Assembly: GCF_008831285.2 (NCBI RefSeq)
Contig: NC_045144.1
Coordinates: 6,096,575-6,160,574 of the forward strand
DNA length: 64,000 nucleotides
Direction of reading: 5' to 3'
Source of the DNA: Nymphaea colorata
Lineage: Eukaryota > Streptophyta > Magnoliopsida > Nymphaeales > Nymphaeaceae
Shown in pieces: positions 46,267 to 58,066 of the stretch (the first letter of the stretch is position 1; each line of letters begins with the position of its first letter). The notes beneath the pieces were generated by a model. The model worked only from the letters and a program-made list of their open reading frames with translations, was not told the DNA's origin and searched no databases. The position numbers and the translations under genes are program-made.

Positions 46267-46908
46267 CTAAGCGGGGTAAGCGCTTGGAGCAAGCCTGGGC
46301 TTAGGGTGGATCTTGAGGGGCATGGCCCTCTGCAAAGTGATTCCATAAGCCTCATCCATATTTAATGTCTCTGAAGGCTGACCCGCCGGCAGCTCCCATC
46401 TGAACCCATGGACCAAGGTTGCGGTCATCAGCTGTACCATCCTTATGCCCATGCTCATGCCAGGGCAAATTCTTCGGCCTGCCCCGAAAGGTATCACTTC
46501 AAAGTCATTCCCCCTTACATCTATGTGCTCATATTTGGATCCAGGCAAGAACCTCTCCGGCTGGAATTTCAGTGGATCGGTCCATATGCTCGGGTCCCGG
46601 CTGATAGCCCAGACGTTGACCAACAGGTGCGCACCCTTGGGGATGTGGTAGCCAGCAACCTGGCAGCTTTCACTGGCAATGCGCGGGAGGGAGAGCGGCG
46701 TCGATGGGTGGAGGCGGAATGTCTCCTTGACAGTTGCCTGCAGATACGTCAGATTTGATATGTCTGATTCCTTGACCAGCCGGTCCCTGCCGACAATAGA
46801 ATCAAGTTCGGCCTGAACTTTCTTTTGGATGTGGGGGTGCTGGATCAGCTCGGCAATTGCCCATTCCACCGTGCTTGTTGAAGTGTCGGTACCAGCTGTA
46901 AACATATC
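46267..46908 (-). CDS. CYP75B: Cytochrome P450 CYP75B-like (flavonoid 3'-hydroxylase), exon 2
   Basis: This is the second and last exon, starting at AAATGCAG|GATATG and ending with TAG at 46,267-46,269. It codes for residues 300-512: I-helix oxygen-activation motif AGTDTS (304-309), K-helix ETFR (361-364), PERF (416-419), and the heme ligand loop FGAGRRICPG (440-449, Cys447). IDVRGND (428-434) corresponds to the VDVKGND signature of flavonoid 3'-hydroxylases, and LNMDEAYGITLQRA is also typical of CYP75B. The enzyme hydroxylates the flavonoid B-ring at the 3' position, leading to cyanidin- and quercetin-type compounds. The heme loop has CPG where CAG is more common. Confidence 0.9.
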   Translation of the reverse strand, partial: DMFTAGTDTSTSTVEWAIAELIQHPHIQKKVQAELDSIVGRDRLVKESDISNLTYLQATVKETFRLHPSTPLSLPRIASESCQVAGYHIPKGAHLLVNVWAISRDPSIWTDPLKFQPERFLPGSKYEHIDVRGNDFEVIPFGAGRRICPGMSMGIRMVQLMTATLVHGFRWELPAGQPSETLNMDEAYGITLQRAMPLKIHPKPRLAPSAYPA

Positions 46909-47590
46909 CTGCATTTGCAAATGCCTTGTAATTAGTGATGACGATGACATACAGGAGGCAGGCAGATAGACCAAGGTTTGGTGAGACCGATATTCATGAC
47001 AGGTGAAAACACAATTAATTTGCCTATTTCTTGCTTGTGTACTCTTGAATTTAAATGAAACATGTAGTTATCTATCAACCTTTCAAAATTGCTACTTATT
47101 CCAAGCTACCCACCAATCGAGAATTAATGAAACCAAAAATATATATACATATATATATATATGTGGAGAGAGAGAGAGTGGAATAAGCCATGCGGTTAAA
47201 AACATCATAAACTATAATCATGTTGCTAAAAATTTGTAACTACAGTTTCAAAATTTTTGTTATCTAGCGACCTCTGAGCGGCCAGTTACATTGGAGAGAA
47301 AATGAGTGGAAATTGTGTTGTATTTTCCAATCTTTTAAGAAGTTATTTTTGCCAACAAAAATAGAGTACTACCATACGTTTATTGTAAAAATGATGCAGT
47401 TTATTGTAAAAATGGTGGAGAAAGTCTTGAAAATGTACGCACCTTTGTAAAAGAATTTCTAAAATACCTATGTCTCCCTTCTTTCTTTTCTATTTCATAT
47501 TTGTTGCGAAGTGTGCAACTTGATTTAAGGATTAAGAAAAACCACAATTCATATGAATGAAAGGAGAAGGAGAGAAAAAGAGAGAGAGAC

Positions 47591-48487
47591 AGTTAGCAAG
47601 GCTTTGATGTCAATATCCGTCAGCTTGCCATTTAGACCATCAAGACCGACGGGATCATCCTTCAGCCGCAGCAGCACGCTGAGAAAGTCGCCCTGCAATC
47701 CAACGCTAGAAGAGCACTCATGCTCATCCATAATCCTCTGCATGAAGCCATCGTGCCTCCGGTGGTGCACCTTCATCTTCTTGGCCACACCCATGAGGTC
47801 CATCCACTCCAGCGAAGGCACGAAGTCCCCTATGTTGAACACCCCGGACAGCTGCATTCCCTCCAACACTAGCCTCCTGAACTCTCCGGCGTCCTCCCCA
47901 CCCTCGAACACCCTTCTCCCTATCAGCACCTTCCCCAGCACGTTCGCGATGCACAAGTGCAGTGTCTCCCCCACACCGACGATCTCCCCTACCTCGCCGG
48001 CCCGCGCCAATGACGCCGCCAGGATCCGCACCTCTTTCTCCCTAACGAGCCGGAAGTCGTCGAGCGCCTTGTTAGAGAAGAGGTGGACGGCACAGATCTT
48101 CCGCAGGCTCCGCCACTTAGGCCCGTACTCCGCCCACACCATGTCATGTGAGTCATACGCCATGTGCTTCGCCACGGCGTTCGAAGGCCGCGACAGGAAA
48201 TTGGCGTCGTTGTGCTTCAAGAACTCGCGTGCCGCCGACGCCGAGCACGCGGCGACCACCGTGGTGGTGCCGAGGCGGAGGGAGAGGAAGGGGCCGTAGC
48301 GCTTAGCGAGCTCGGCGATGGAGTGGTGGGGCATCGAACCGAGGGCCGGAAGGCTGCCGATCAGGGGCCAGCCGCTGGGGCCCGGTGGCAGCCGGCTGTT
48401 CTGCGGCCAAAAGTACCAGATCACCGCCCATACGGCAGCAAGGAGCACGATGAGATGGATAGGACTGGCGATTAAATCTTCTATCAT
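47591..48487 (-). CDS. CYP75B: Cytochrome P450 CYP75B-like (flavonoid 3'-hydroxylase), exon 1
   Basis: The ATG is at 48,487 and the donor CTAACT|GTCTCT follows 47,591; 299 codons end in phase 0 and join exon 2 to give KALLT-DMFTAGTDTS and a 512-residue protein, the normal family length. Residues about 8-26 form the N-terminal ER membrane anchor, followed by the proline hinge PPGPSGWP (34-41). Segments such as LRKICAVHLFSNKALDDF and FNIGDFVPSLEWMDL are characteristic of CYP75B. The 682-bp intron (46,909-47,590) sits at the position conserved in A-type plant P450s. The exon is GC-rich. No stop or frameshift interrupts it, so the gene looks functional. Confidence 0.92.
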
Positions 48488-48552
48488 GATGGGTCAGGAT
48501 CTCCCGGCTTGTCAGGGATGACTGTAGATGACTGCAAGAACGGTCAGAGAAA

Positions 48553-48561
48553 CTTTTATAG
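48553..48561 (-). promoter_or_regulatory. TATA box of the P450 gene
   Basis: CTATAAAAG on the minus strand lies 66-74 bp upstream of the ATG, which predicts a transcription start near 48,525 and a 5' leader of about 35-40 nt. Confidence 0.65.
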
Positions 48562-49439
48562 ATTAAGGTTAGCAAAAATGGCGCTTTTTTCTCAATATCT
48601 TACAAACTCACCACCCGACCGTTTTGACTTGTTGTCCGTGAGTCAAACCTTATCTACCAAATCCAATTTTCTACTACACTGCCGATAAAAAGAGAAAGAT
48701 TATACAACAATTTATTGTTCCGATTAGGACTAACCAACTTATTCTTCAACATTGGTTAGATTATTGAGGAAAGATGGGAAAGATATATATATATATATAA
48801 TGAATAATAGAACGAGAGCCTTTATAATCAAAATCAAAGATGTTAAAGGTGTTATTGAAAATAAAAAATATTTCCCTTTCCTATATATAAAAACATTATT
48901 TTCTTTATTTCCTTTTCTTGTCTTCCATTCAAACAGTTTTTTATAATAGCTTATTTCCTTTTTCTTTCTTTTCCCTTTCTTTTTCTTTTCTTCTTTATCA
49001 TTTTCCTTTCCTTTCGTTTCCTTTCCATCTATTAAAATCAGGTAATTCTCATACATCTAAACTTAGCTTTACAACATGAGCAACCTCCCTCATATATATA
49101 TAAGAAAAAGGAAGAATAATAGGTTGGTCAAAGTTAGGCAGTCCGTTCGATTCTCATGGCACAATTCATAGGGAATGCAAATGGTGGATACTTGATATTC
49201 TATATTGGTGTGTGTACCACTTTTCATCCCAGGCGTTGAAGTAGCTCAGGACTTTATCTTTTCAAGGTATCTCTCACCCTTCAGAATGAACATGAACACA
49301 GAAGAAACAGGCTGACATTAATTGTTTAATGAGCTGACATGGATTAGGAATTACGAAAGTTAATAATAGCTTATACAAGGGTGTTGATCACACCGTGCAT
49401 ATGCATTTTCTTTTTTATTGCTTCAAATTCGTGCTACTA
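48562..49439. other. P450 upstream region, AT-rich
   Basis: This interval probably holds the P450 promoter. A TA tract lies at about 48,785-48,799 and a long TTTCCTTTTC-type pyrimidine tract at 48,950-49,027. No other gene is recognised. Confidence 0.4.
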
Positions 49440-49709
49440 ATTAGGCAACACGTTATAGTTTAATAATTTAGGATAGGGAGATTGATCATTGCTGCACGTT
49501 AGTTTGGCTTACCTTTTGCCAACTCTTTAATAAACAAACTTCGGTAATTAGCATTGGTAACCAACAATACATATGTTGTCTCTTATATGAATATGTTTCG
49601 CTGATGGTCAGAAAGATTTTCTAGAAACTATAAAAAGAATATCTCCTTCTCTTTCTCTCTCTATATATACAAGTGGTAGATCCCAAAGTATTAGGTCAGG
49701 GATAAAAAC

Positions 49710-49755
<46 letters not shown>

Positions 49756-49900
49756 GAGTCCACTGATTGATTCATAGTATCTAAGAGAAAGAGAAAGTGG
49801 TAGATCCCAAACTATTAGGTCAGGGATAAAAACTAGACCCTTTAATTTTTTTACTAAAAAATAATTTTAAATAAAATATACACGTTCAGCCACACCCAAT
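49440..49900. repeat. Dispersed repeat with internal duplication and TA tract
   Basis: The part at 49,440-49,650 resembles 61,580-61,790 (GGGAGATTGATCAT, TTTTGCCAACTC, CAATACATA, ATATGTTT.GCTGATGGT). A block GTGGTAGATCCCAAA.TATTA is present twice, at about 49,673 and 49,797, on either side of a (TA)n tract (49,719-49,752). The right part also resembles 23,620 and 61,850. Confidence 0.5.
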
Positions 49901-52009
49901 CAGACTTAAAAGTAATTTTATGTCCTTTACTTTAGTTGGTTTGGCCAAAATAAAAATGTGACTTATTAAACCCAGCGGGCTGCACAAGGAGACTGCTTGT
50001 TCATAATGGTGGCGTAAACGGGAGCCTTACTATGCCGCTATTCTGGTGATGTTAACTCGAATTGCCTTTGAACAGCTGCATTTGACATTTATTATAAAAT
50101 GGCCACATCTTTATCTCTATTAAAAGCACTATAATCTCTCTCTCTCCCTCTCTCTAACCTTGTGTGTGCATGGTTCATTGATATTGATCAGTCAGTGGAT
50201 TCACACTAGGGGATTCATGTATATGCAATATAGTTACTGTTTTTTCCAAATTGCTTCGCGCTTGTCTCATTATTCATAGATTGGAATCAACATAAATGGC
50301 TGAGTACTTCGTCCTTTTCTTCATTGCCTCTACTTTTTGTATCTGCAGCTGCCACCTCAACCGTGACTGAATCTGGCCAGCTTCCTGTTAGAGTGTGGAC
50401 CATGATCCTTACTTTAGCCGTTTTATGCTGTTGTCCTAATCCCTATGTTTAAAAGAGGTGGTTGTCTCTTGTATACTCCATTATGAGTTGGGGAAAATTC
50501 CAATGTGGCTGTGGACATAGAGAACTTTGGTCTCCGAACCAGGTAAGAGTTTGTGTGTGTTATATTATTATTATTATTATTCTTGTCTTCTCTTGATATC
50601 AATTGGTTATTTTTCTGTCTAGAATGGCTGTTCTCATGGTTTTAATAAATAAACTCTGCCATCATTCGGATGTCTTCATGATTCTTTTTCACGAAAGTTT
50701 GGTTTTTGATGATGTTCCTAAATCTACACGAGTGAAGGATGGATGATAATGAGTGTAAAGGGCTATGTGTAGAAAAACGTCTTCGTATTAGGTTACATCT
50801 ATGCACAAGAGTGTGGCAAACCTTGAACACGTTACTCGTTTGGCATTGTCTTCAGTCTTCCCGTGCATGGAATAGAAACTAGGAGATAATAAAGCAAAGA
50901 TTGGGGTGGCTCCTTTTATACATCTTATCTGCCGTCCTCTGCTGTTACAGTGGGCTCCCCTTAATATGGTAAATGGGGAGCTTGGAGTTGAAGTTCTTAG
51001 GGTGACATCATTCCATATAGTGTTAAGTGTTTGGTTGTTATAGTTCCTAACCTTTTTGAGTTGAAAACGAGGCTAATCCATCAAACTAAGGGCTTGAGCT
51101 CCGTGCAGGTGGAGATTCTGTAGTCAAATCTCTTGTTCGATTTTCATAGACGCTATCCTCTGAACGTTGAGAGTTGGGTGAGAGATGGTTTTGTTGGTTG
51201 GTCCCTTCCCTCCCTCTCTCTCACATTCTCTCTCTATATCCCTCTTCCTCTCCGTTGCAGGTGTCTTCTCATGACTTCTTCTAGCAAATGGTGTTTGCTA
51301 ACACTTAACCCATAGATAAGCCTTCTGTATGTAAGTTAATTTGTGTGGAATAAAACTATGAAAGAAAAGGTAGGTTTCATTAAGTCTGATATTTTTTCTT
51401 TTTCAAATTTTTGAGTAGCTAGGGAGTTTAGACAAAGAAGTTGGCATGACAGTTCCTCAATTCTTTATCTTCTACCAAGACGAAGCCCAACTTTAGGAAG
51501 TTTCAAAAAATTATTACTATGACTGTAAATTTGAGTGATTGATCATTAATTACCACAAACATGGCATTAAACAGTCATGTCACTATAATAAGTTTGGAAA
51601 AAAAAATTCTTAAATATGTTATTTCAAGTTCATTATTTTTAAATGAAAAGAAAATAAACTACATTATGTTTTTGCGTACCCTTGGGGGATAAGGGGGGAG
51701 TGTGGCAGGCTTCGGCCTTCTTATGAAATAGTAAGATGAAATACTCATCATGTTCACCCAACAATAAAAGTACGATACATAACCTCCAACATGTTATTTT
51801 CTAAAAAATAAGATTGCGGAGTATGAGTAAGTACAAGTATAATAGTGGCACACATGTTGTATCAGCCATGAGCAAAACTTCACGGTTCCACACTAATATG
51901 CACGCCGGCATGGAACACAATTTTATAGTTTCCTTCCTACAACCAAGATGAAATCGATCAAGAGAGAACGAAAAATAAGTAGACAAGGTGAAGACATAAT
52001 ATAACAACC
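49901..52009. other. Non-coding stretch
   Basis: No gene is recognised. A (TTA)n tract occurs at about 50,563-50,580 and CT-rich tracts at 50,130-50,157 and 51,210-51,255. A 24-codon hydrophobic frame starting MAEYFVLFFIASTF at about 50,296 is too short to call. Confidence 0.35.
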
Positions 52010-52680
52010 CGACCTACCCTTGGGCTCGGGCCTCTGGTCCACCAAATCCCAACTGGCCCCTTAGTAGTTTTTGTTCCAGCTAGAAAAAAGCTAGGGACAA
52101 GAACAACCAATCACTTTGACAACTTATTTGTAAGTCTTTGAAGATCTCTTACAATCTTTAATACAAAACTAAATTTTTGGGATGTTACAATCCACCCCTT
52201 TTAAGGCACATATGTCCACGTGTGTGGGAGCCCAAGCCCAAGCGTTGAACCTGCTCTGATACCATTATAATGGCTAGTGCATAGACCCGCCCCTTAGCTG
52301 TTTTATCTGTAGCCAGTAAAAGGTTATGAACAAGGACAATCAGTCAGTTTAACAATCTCTTTATAAGCCCTTGAAGACTCTCACATTCTACTGAACTAAA
52401 CTTCTAAGGTATTACAATGTACCCCTTTAAGGCACATACGCTCATACATGTGAGATCCCATGTTTGAGTGTTGAATTGTACTGTGATTCCATTGTAATGA
52501 CTAGACCAACTTTTAGGCTTGGCCTCTGGTCTAGCAGATTCCAATATGCCCTCTAGCAATTTCAGTTCCAACCAGAAAAAGACAAGAAATCAGGACAATA
52601 ATTCACTTTAATAACCCTTTATAAGCCCATAAAGATCTCTAGCAATCTTCAATACGAGACTAAACTTTTGAGGTGTTAGC
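52010..52680. repeat. Three tandem units of about 180-260 bp
   Basis: Units begin at about 52,010, 52,274 and 52,502. Shared words are CCTCTGGTC, CCAGAAAAAG / CCAGCTAGAAAAAG, TATAAGCCC, GAAGATCTCT and TTTAAGGCACATA. Unit 1 ends with GCTCTGATACCATTATAATG, which contains the reverse complement of the methionine-tRNA primer site TGGTATCAGAGC. It probably derives from LTR-retrotransposon ends. Confidence 0.6.
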
Positions 52681-53000
52681 ATAATGTTATATATATATAT
52701 ATATATATATATATAACACATAAAATTTCACATACATATACATTTAGATATCTTGGCATATATCTAAGTAGTTCAAACACACATGAACTACATGCTGGAC
52801 TTAGGTCCAAATATTTCCAAAATTGGAAAGTGTAAGGTCTGATCAACTCAGTCCGCCTGTGAATATGTGTACTTCTAGCATGATCCATCAATATTCTAGT
52901 TTACGATAGTTGCTATACTAGCTCTCTTTACAATTAAATGAATATGTGTATACTGCTGTTTATTTAGAAACACTGATGGAGCATTGACAGCCTTAGAATG
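52681..53000. other. AT-rich spacer before the Tat element
   Basis: A (TA)n tract occupies about 52,689-52,714. No gene is seen; the 5' end of the Tat element is not resolved. Confidence 0.3.
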
Positions 53001-53506
53001 ACACTGCCGTTTGACTGAGCAGTTAAATGAAGATGAGATCATTTGGGACTATTGTGATCATCTTTAGGATCCAGGATCCGCCTCGATACACTCACCATCA
53101 TCATGAACATACTGCACTCTTGGGCCCTTATTTCATAGTTGATTATTGTGCTAATAGATGCATGAGACAATTCTTTCAAAAGCAGAAGATGGTTTCTATG
53201 CATGCACCAATTGGAACTATTCCTGAACTTGACCTCAGCTCTCCTCAATCGGCGGCATTGTTCGCAATGGCTCGACAAGAATGAAAGACACAAATATTAT
53301 ATACTTGGTTCGTAGACCCAATTGTAAAGAAGGAATATGGATGCCAACCGACCACCATCCATCATTCCCTAAAAGTTTATGTTGTCAACTTTGTACTCCT
53401 TATTTCATCTTCAGTCCTTGTCATCTTTGTTAGTGTTTTCTTTGGATGTAACTTTAAAAAACTCTTAATATAATATGAACATTCATTTTGTCATCATTTC
53501 CTTCAA

Positions 53507-55263
53507 ATGACTCTTCAATTTCTTGTCTCACAAGGTGAATACTTGAAAGCCAACAAGATGGTTGGAAGCAAATCACAAGCTAAACAGGCTCTTCAGAACG
53601 AGGCTTCATCTTTTGAGCTTAGGCCAGAAACACTTGGTCTCCTAGCGATTGAGCTAGAAAGCAACCATATGTTTCGGACGTTCATGGAGCAATTCATGAG
53701 GGAGTAAGAAGAACAAAAGGCCTTGATGATTGCTCTAGAACCAGAAAATGAAAAAGCTGCCAAGCAAAAGAGGAAGAAAAAAAACAACAAATCTTGCCCT
53801 ACAGATCAGGATGAAGACCATTTAATTTCATATTCAGCAACTAATAAGGAGGAAAAACTCAAACTGCTTCCTCTCAAGAAGAAAAAGACAACAAAGAGAA
53901 GCAACAAGGGAAAGACATTATGGTGAAAATCAGTTAGGTGGAAGTTCGGAAGAGAAACCCAAAAGAAAGAGAACGCCCATCAAAAAAGACAAAAAAACAA
54001 GGAAGTACATCCCTAGCAGTAGCTCGAACAGTGAAAGTTCTATAGAAAAAGTAAAGGAGATCAAGGGCAAAAAGAAAAAAACAAAGCCAGAATTAGTCGA
54101 ATCAAGTGATGATGAAAGTCCAACTAAGCGTTGGTTCTATGAAATGGAGAAAAGGATGAACATTCTTGAACTTAGGGGAAAAGGAAAACACTCATACTCA
54201 TGTGAGAATTATTATCTCAGTATTGAAGGGGACGAGGACGTGAAAGGCTTACCCAGGGAGTTCGTCAGATATGATAGAACCACCTGCCTACATGTTCATC
54301 TTTATGCTACAAGATCTGGACAAATAACAGAGCATTGTTTCGCTATGTTTCAAGAAGTCTTGAAGGCATCGCCGCACAATGGTACAAAGAAAATGTTAAC
54401 CCGATTGAACTAAAGGAATTTGACAAATTGATTGACATGTTTATCGAAATATTTGAGCAAAATGCTTCCATGGTTCCAACCTCAGTTCCATTTTCAGTCT
54501 ACCTCAGAAACAAGGAGAAATGGCTCGATAATTCATCCAAAGATGGACAATTCAATGTAACAAGATGAAGGAGCCCATTTCTGAAACGCAAGCTTTGTCA
54601 CTCATCAGGAAAATTCTTGCCCAGTCCTTGAAAAGTCTTATATGCAACACCTCAATCAAGACCTTCGCCGAGTTAATTGAACAAGTAAATTCAATGGATA
54701 AAGGAATTGTGAAAGGCGATTTTGATGGAATCATTGCTCCTAAGTACAAGGAGAATGGAAAGGAATGAGGAAGGACACATTTGCCAGCATACCTCATAGC
54801 TAATGCCAGCATTTGAAAGGACAATGGCAATAATTATAAGCATGATAAAGAAGTTAGTCACAAAAAGAACACACAGTTTCCCAAAGGCAATGATGAAAGA
54901 AAAAACAAACACCCAGGCTGGTGTTATGACCAGAAATTCACTTCTCTCAGTCAATCCCATGAGAAGATTTTGGAATGCCTCCTTGCAAAAGGAACTATCA
55001 TCTTGCCAAAAGTATCAGAGCCTCCAAAAATGATGGGAGGGAATAAAGAAAAACTGTGTAAGTTTCATCGTACTGGTGATAACACTGAGGATTGTTTTGT
55101 CCTCAAAAACATTATCCAAGACTTCATCAACAAGGATCTACGGATTTGTGATGATAGCATCCCTAAGGTATTAAAGAATCCATTTCCTGATCACAGGAAG
55201 GCGACAGTAGCCACGATCAGCATAGACACTCTACTTCCATATCATCCGCAGGAGCACATCTGA
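53507..55263 (+). pseudogene. Tat gag region, broken
   Basis: A Lys/Glu-rich part (53,720-54,100) precedes gag-like segments: SLEGIAAQWYKENVNP and FDKLIDMFIEIFEQN match the retrotransposon gag pattern. FHRTGDNTEDCFVLKNII (about 55,060) fits the histidine/cysteine segment seen before protease in Tat elements. Several frameshifts and stops break the frame. Confidence 0.7.
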
Positions 55264-55589
55264 CCTTGTGATGAAAACAGTTCACACAAAGTCATGATGA
55301 CAAATCGAGGTAAGAAACCTCTGGATTTCATTGCTATGATGAACGACAAGACAAAAAGTTCATCCAAAAAACTTCCCATAATCCCAAACTCTTTTATCCT
55401 ACGAGGCGGCGGTGATAAATCATGAGATGACTCTTTGGACGAAGATCCATGCTATTTGGGTGAGGTCCTTCCCTTGGAGGAGCGTATGGTTGAGGGAGAT
55501 TAAATTCGACCCTCTAAGGACCAGTCAATTACATTTTCAGAAAGGAACCTCTCAAAATGCGGATATTACCATGAACAGGCTCTTTACAT

Positions 55590-55893
55590 CGTCGTCCAGG
55601 TCAATGGGATGACTATGCCACATGTCTTGATCGATGGGGGAAGTGGCTTAAATATCTATCTTGATCTCACAACCAAAACTTTGGGATTTCATGAAAACAA
55701 ATATCACTCTGATAATATCAAGATCTATAGATATGATGGCCGAAGCATGAACAACAAAGGTACCCTCGACATGAACATGATCATAAAAAACACCAGCCAT
55801 TGCATTGTATTCAATGTGGTGGATGTACCACCACTATATAACCTCCCCAGAAAGCATTTGTCAAATGAACAGTCGGTAAAGTTGAACCTATGA
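55590..55893 (+). pseudogene. Tat aspartic protease
   Basis: HVLIDGGSGLNIYLDLTTKT carries the active-site Asp, and FNVVDVPPLYNLPRKHL corresponds to the conserved VxDxPxxYNxLLGR region, with GR lost. It polyprotein-processes Gag-Pol in intact relatives. Confidence 0.72.
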
Positions 55894-56159
55894 TAATACT
55901 CGAATCGGAATTACCAGAATTCGCTCAGATTCAGAGATAGGAACATCCCTTGCCCTCAATCAATGATCTATTTGAAGAGATTAATATTGGAACCAGTGAA
56001 AATCTTAAAATCCTTCAAATTTGTACTAGTTTGTCAGTAGACGAGAAAAAAAGATTGGTGGACTTTCTTATAAGTAGCTAAGAAGCTTTTGCTTGGACTT
56101 TGGAAGATACACCAGGCTTAGACCCCTAGTTTGTTGAACATCGTTTGCCCTTAAATCAT

Positions 56160-56930
56160 AATTGCAAGCCAGTTAAACAAAAATTGTGCAAGCTTGATCC
56201 TCGACTAGAAGGGTCTATAAAAGAAGGCTTATAAGACCTACTAAGGGCAAAATTCATTCATGCCATCGATTACCCAGAGTGTTTGGCTTCGTGGTGGTCC
56301 CCAAGAAAAATGGTAAAATTAGATTTTGCATCGACTTTCGAGACTTGAACAAAGTCAAACCAAAATATGATTATCCACTTCAAAACATTGATTTGTTGGT
56401 GGACAATATAGCTGGTCATGCCATGCCATGTTTTCTTTTATGGATGGATATTCGGAATATAACCAAATCAAAGTAGCAACAAAAATAAATCTAAGACTAC
56501 TATTACTATACCATAGGGCACTTTCTGTTATATGGTAATGTCGTTTGGGTTGAAAAATGCTGAAGCAACTTATCATAGAGCCATGACTGCTATCTTCCAT
56601 GACCAGATGCACAAAATCATAGATGCATATATCGATGACATATTGATTAAGATAAGAGAATACCACATTAAGACCCTTGCCCAAGTGTTTGAGAGACTCT
56701 TACAATACAAGCTTCGTTTGAATCCTCAAAAATGCGTGTTTGGGGTTGAATCGGATAAACTTTTGAGTTTCATGGTAAGTAAAAAGGGATCGAGATGGAT
56801 CTTACCAAACCTAAAGCTATCATCGATATGCCACCACCTACCAGTATCAAGGAACCATTATAATCATCTTTTTGCAAGGGCGAATCCAGTCCATCACACG
56901 ATTCATTTCTAATCTGACCATGAGATGCGA
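56160..56930 (+). pseudogene. Tat reverse transcriptase, broken
   Basis: FGFVVVPKKNGKIRFCIDFR, DLNKVKPKYDYPLQNIDLLV, MSFGLKNAEATYHRAMTAIF and IDAYIDDILIK are Gypsy RT motifs. The catalytic pair is YIDD where YVDD is usual. The segment after LLWMD is disrupted by stops, so the enzyme is not functional. Confidence 0.85.
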
Positions 56931-57049
56931 ACTATTCCACCAGCTGCTAAGAAAAGGTGCCAAACTTGAATAGGGTTTCGAATGCCAACAATTATTTGAA
57001 AAGATCAAGTGATACCTTCTAAATCTACTAATCTTAAAACCCCCACTGT

Positions 57050-57893
57050 TGGATAGACCATTGCTGCTTTACATTATTGTGAATGAGTCAACATGTGGTG
57101 GCTTTTTGGCATACTATGAGGAAGGAAGTTACATCAAGCATGCAATTTATTACATTACCAATACTTTTGTCCAACACAAAAGGAAGTACTCCCCAATAAA
57201 AAAAACTTATCTGACATTGGTTTAAATATGTCAAAAGCTGAGACATTATTTATTAGCTTGTGAGATCAAGATACTCTTCAAGCTAAATCTTCTTAAGTAC
57301 ATCTTGGAACAGCCCTTCTTTAGTGGACACATTGCCAAATGACAAGTTCTGTTGATGCAATATGATCTTGAATATGTGTTATAGAAGTCAATTAAAGGAC
57401 AAATAATTGCGGATCAGTTAGCAGCCTTTCTCTAGTACGAGGAAATCAGAACTAACGACGACTTTTTGGATGAACATGTACTAAGATTGGAAACGGTTCC
57501 GATATGAAAGATGTACTTTGATGGATCCAGAAACGTGATGGAAGCTGGTATAGACATTTTACTCATCACTTCGGAAGATGAAATGATCCTGTACTCTTTG
57601 AAACTTGACTTTCCATGTAGCCATAACATATTCAAGTCCTCATACAAGGACTTCATTCTTTATTAAGTTTTCAAGTAAAAAGGGTGCATGTATTCGGTGA
57701 CTCTCAACTTATCATCAATCAAGTGAACGGAGAATGGCAAGTCAAAAATGAAAAGTTGGTGTCATATCAAGAGATCGCTACCTCTTTAATCCATCAGTTT
57801 GAAGAAGTACAACTGGCTCACATAAAAAGGAAATGTATTCCCGCCTTAGATACGATGAACATGTTTCACCGCTTCAAAAGTAGGGTATTCTAG
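57050..57893 (+). pseudogene. Tat RNase H and second RNase H-like domain
   Basis: At 57,060-57,430 an RT-linked RNase H remnant is readable with stops (GFLAYYEEGSYIKHAIYYIT; QIIADQLAAF). From about 57,510 a second domain begins MYFDGSRNVMEAGIDILLIT and continues VHVFGDSQLIINQVNGEWQV. This second (archaeal-type) RNase H is characteristic of Tat elements. Confidence 0.72.
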
Positions 57894-58050
57894 TCTTCCG
57901 ATCTCAAAATAACAGATTGCTTCACTGGTCGACCATCTCTTAACCCATGCAGGTAAGGAGTTAAGTCTGAAACATCTCTCCAAAAATGTTTTGTTTAAAA
58001 AATTTGTGGTGCTTATCTTTGTCACTAAGCATGGTTAACACCGGCTTAGT

Positions 58051-58066
58051 AACAAAGAGGGGCATC
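58051..58066 (+). other. Tat polypurine tract
   Basis: AACAAAGAGGGGCATC immediately precedes the TGTAATCACCC start of the 3' LTR. The AAAGAGGGG core is a typical polypurine tract. Confidence 0.75.

Noticed and set aside
47553-48299. 248-codon open frame on the plus strand
   Set aside because: It is antisense to P450 exon 1; the opposite strand carries all P450 motifs, so this is a shadow of GC-rich coding sequence.
50642-50830. Arg/Ser-rich minus-strand frame resembling a mitochondrial presequence (RRRFSTHSP), considered as the first exon of the PPR gene
   Set aside because: The frame opens only at GTG (50,830) with a stop shortly upstream and no ATG, and no connecting exons were found.
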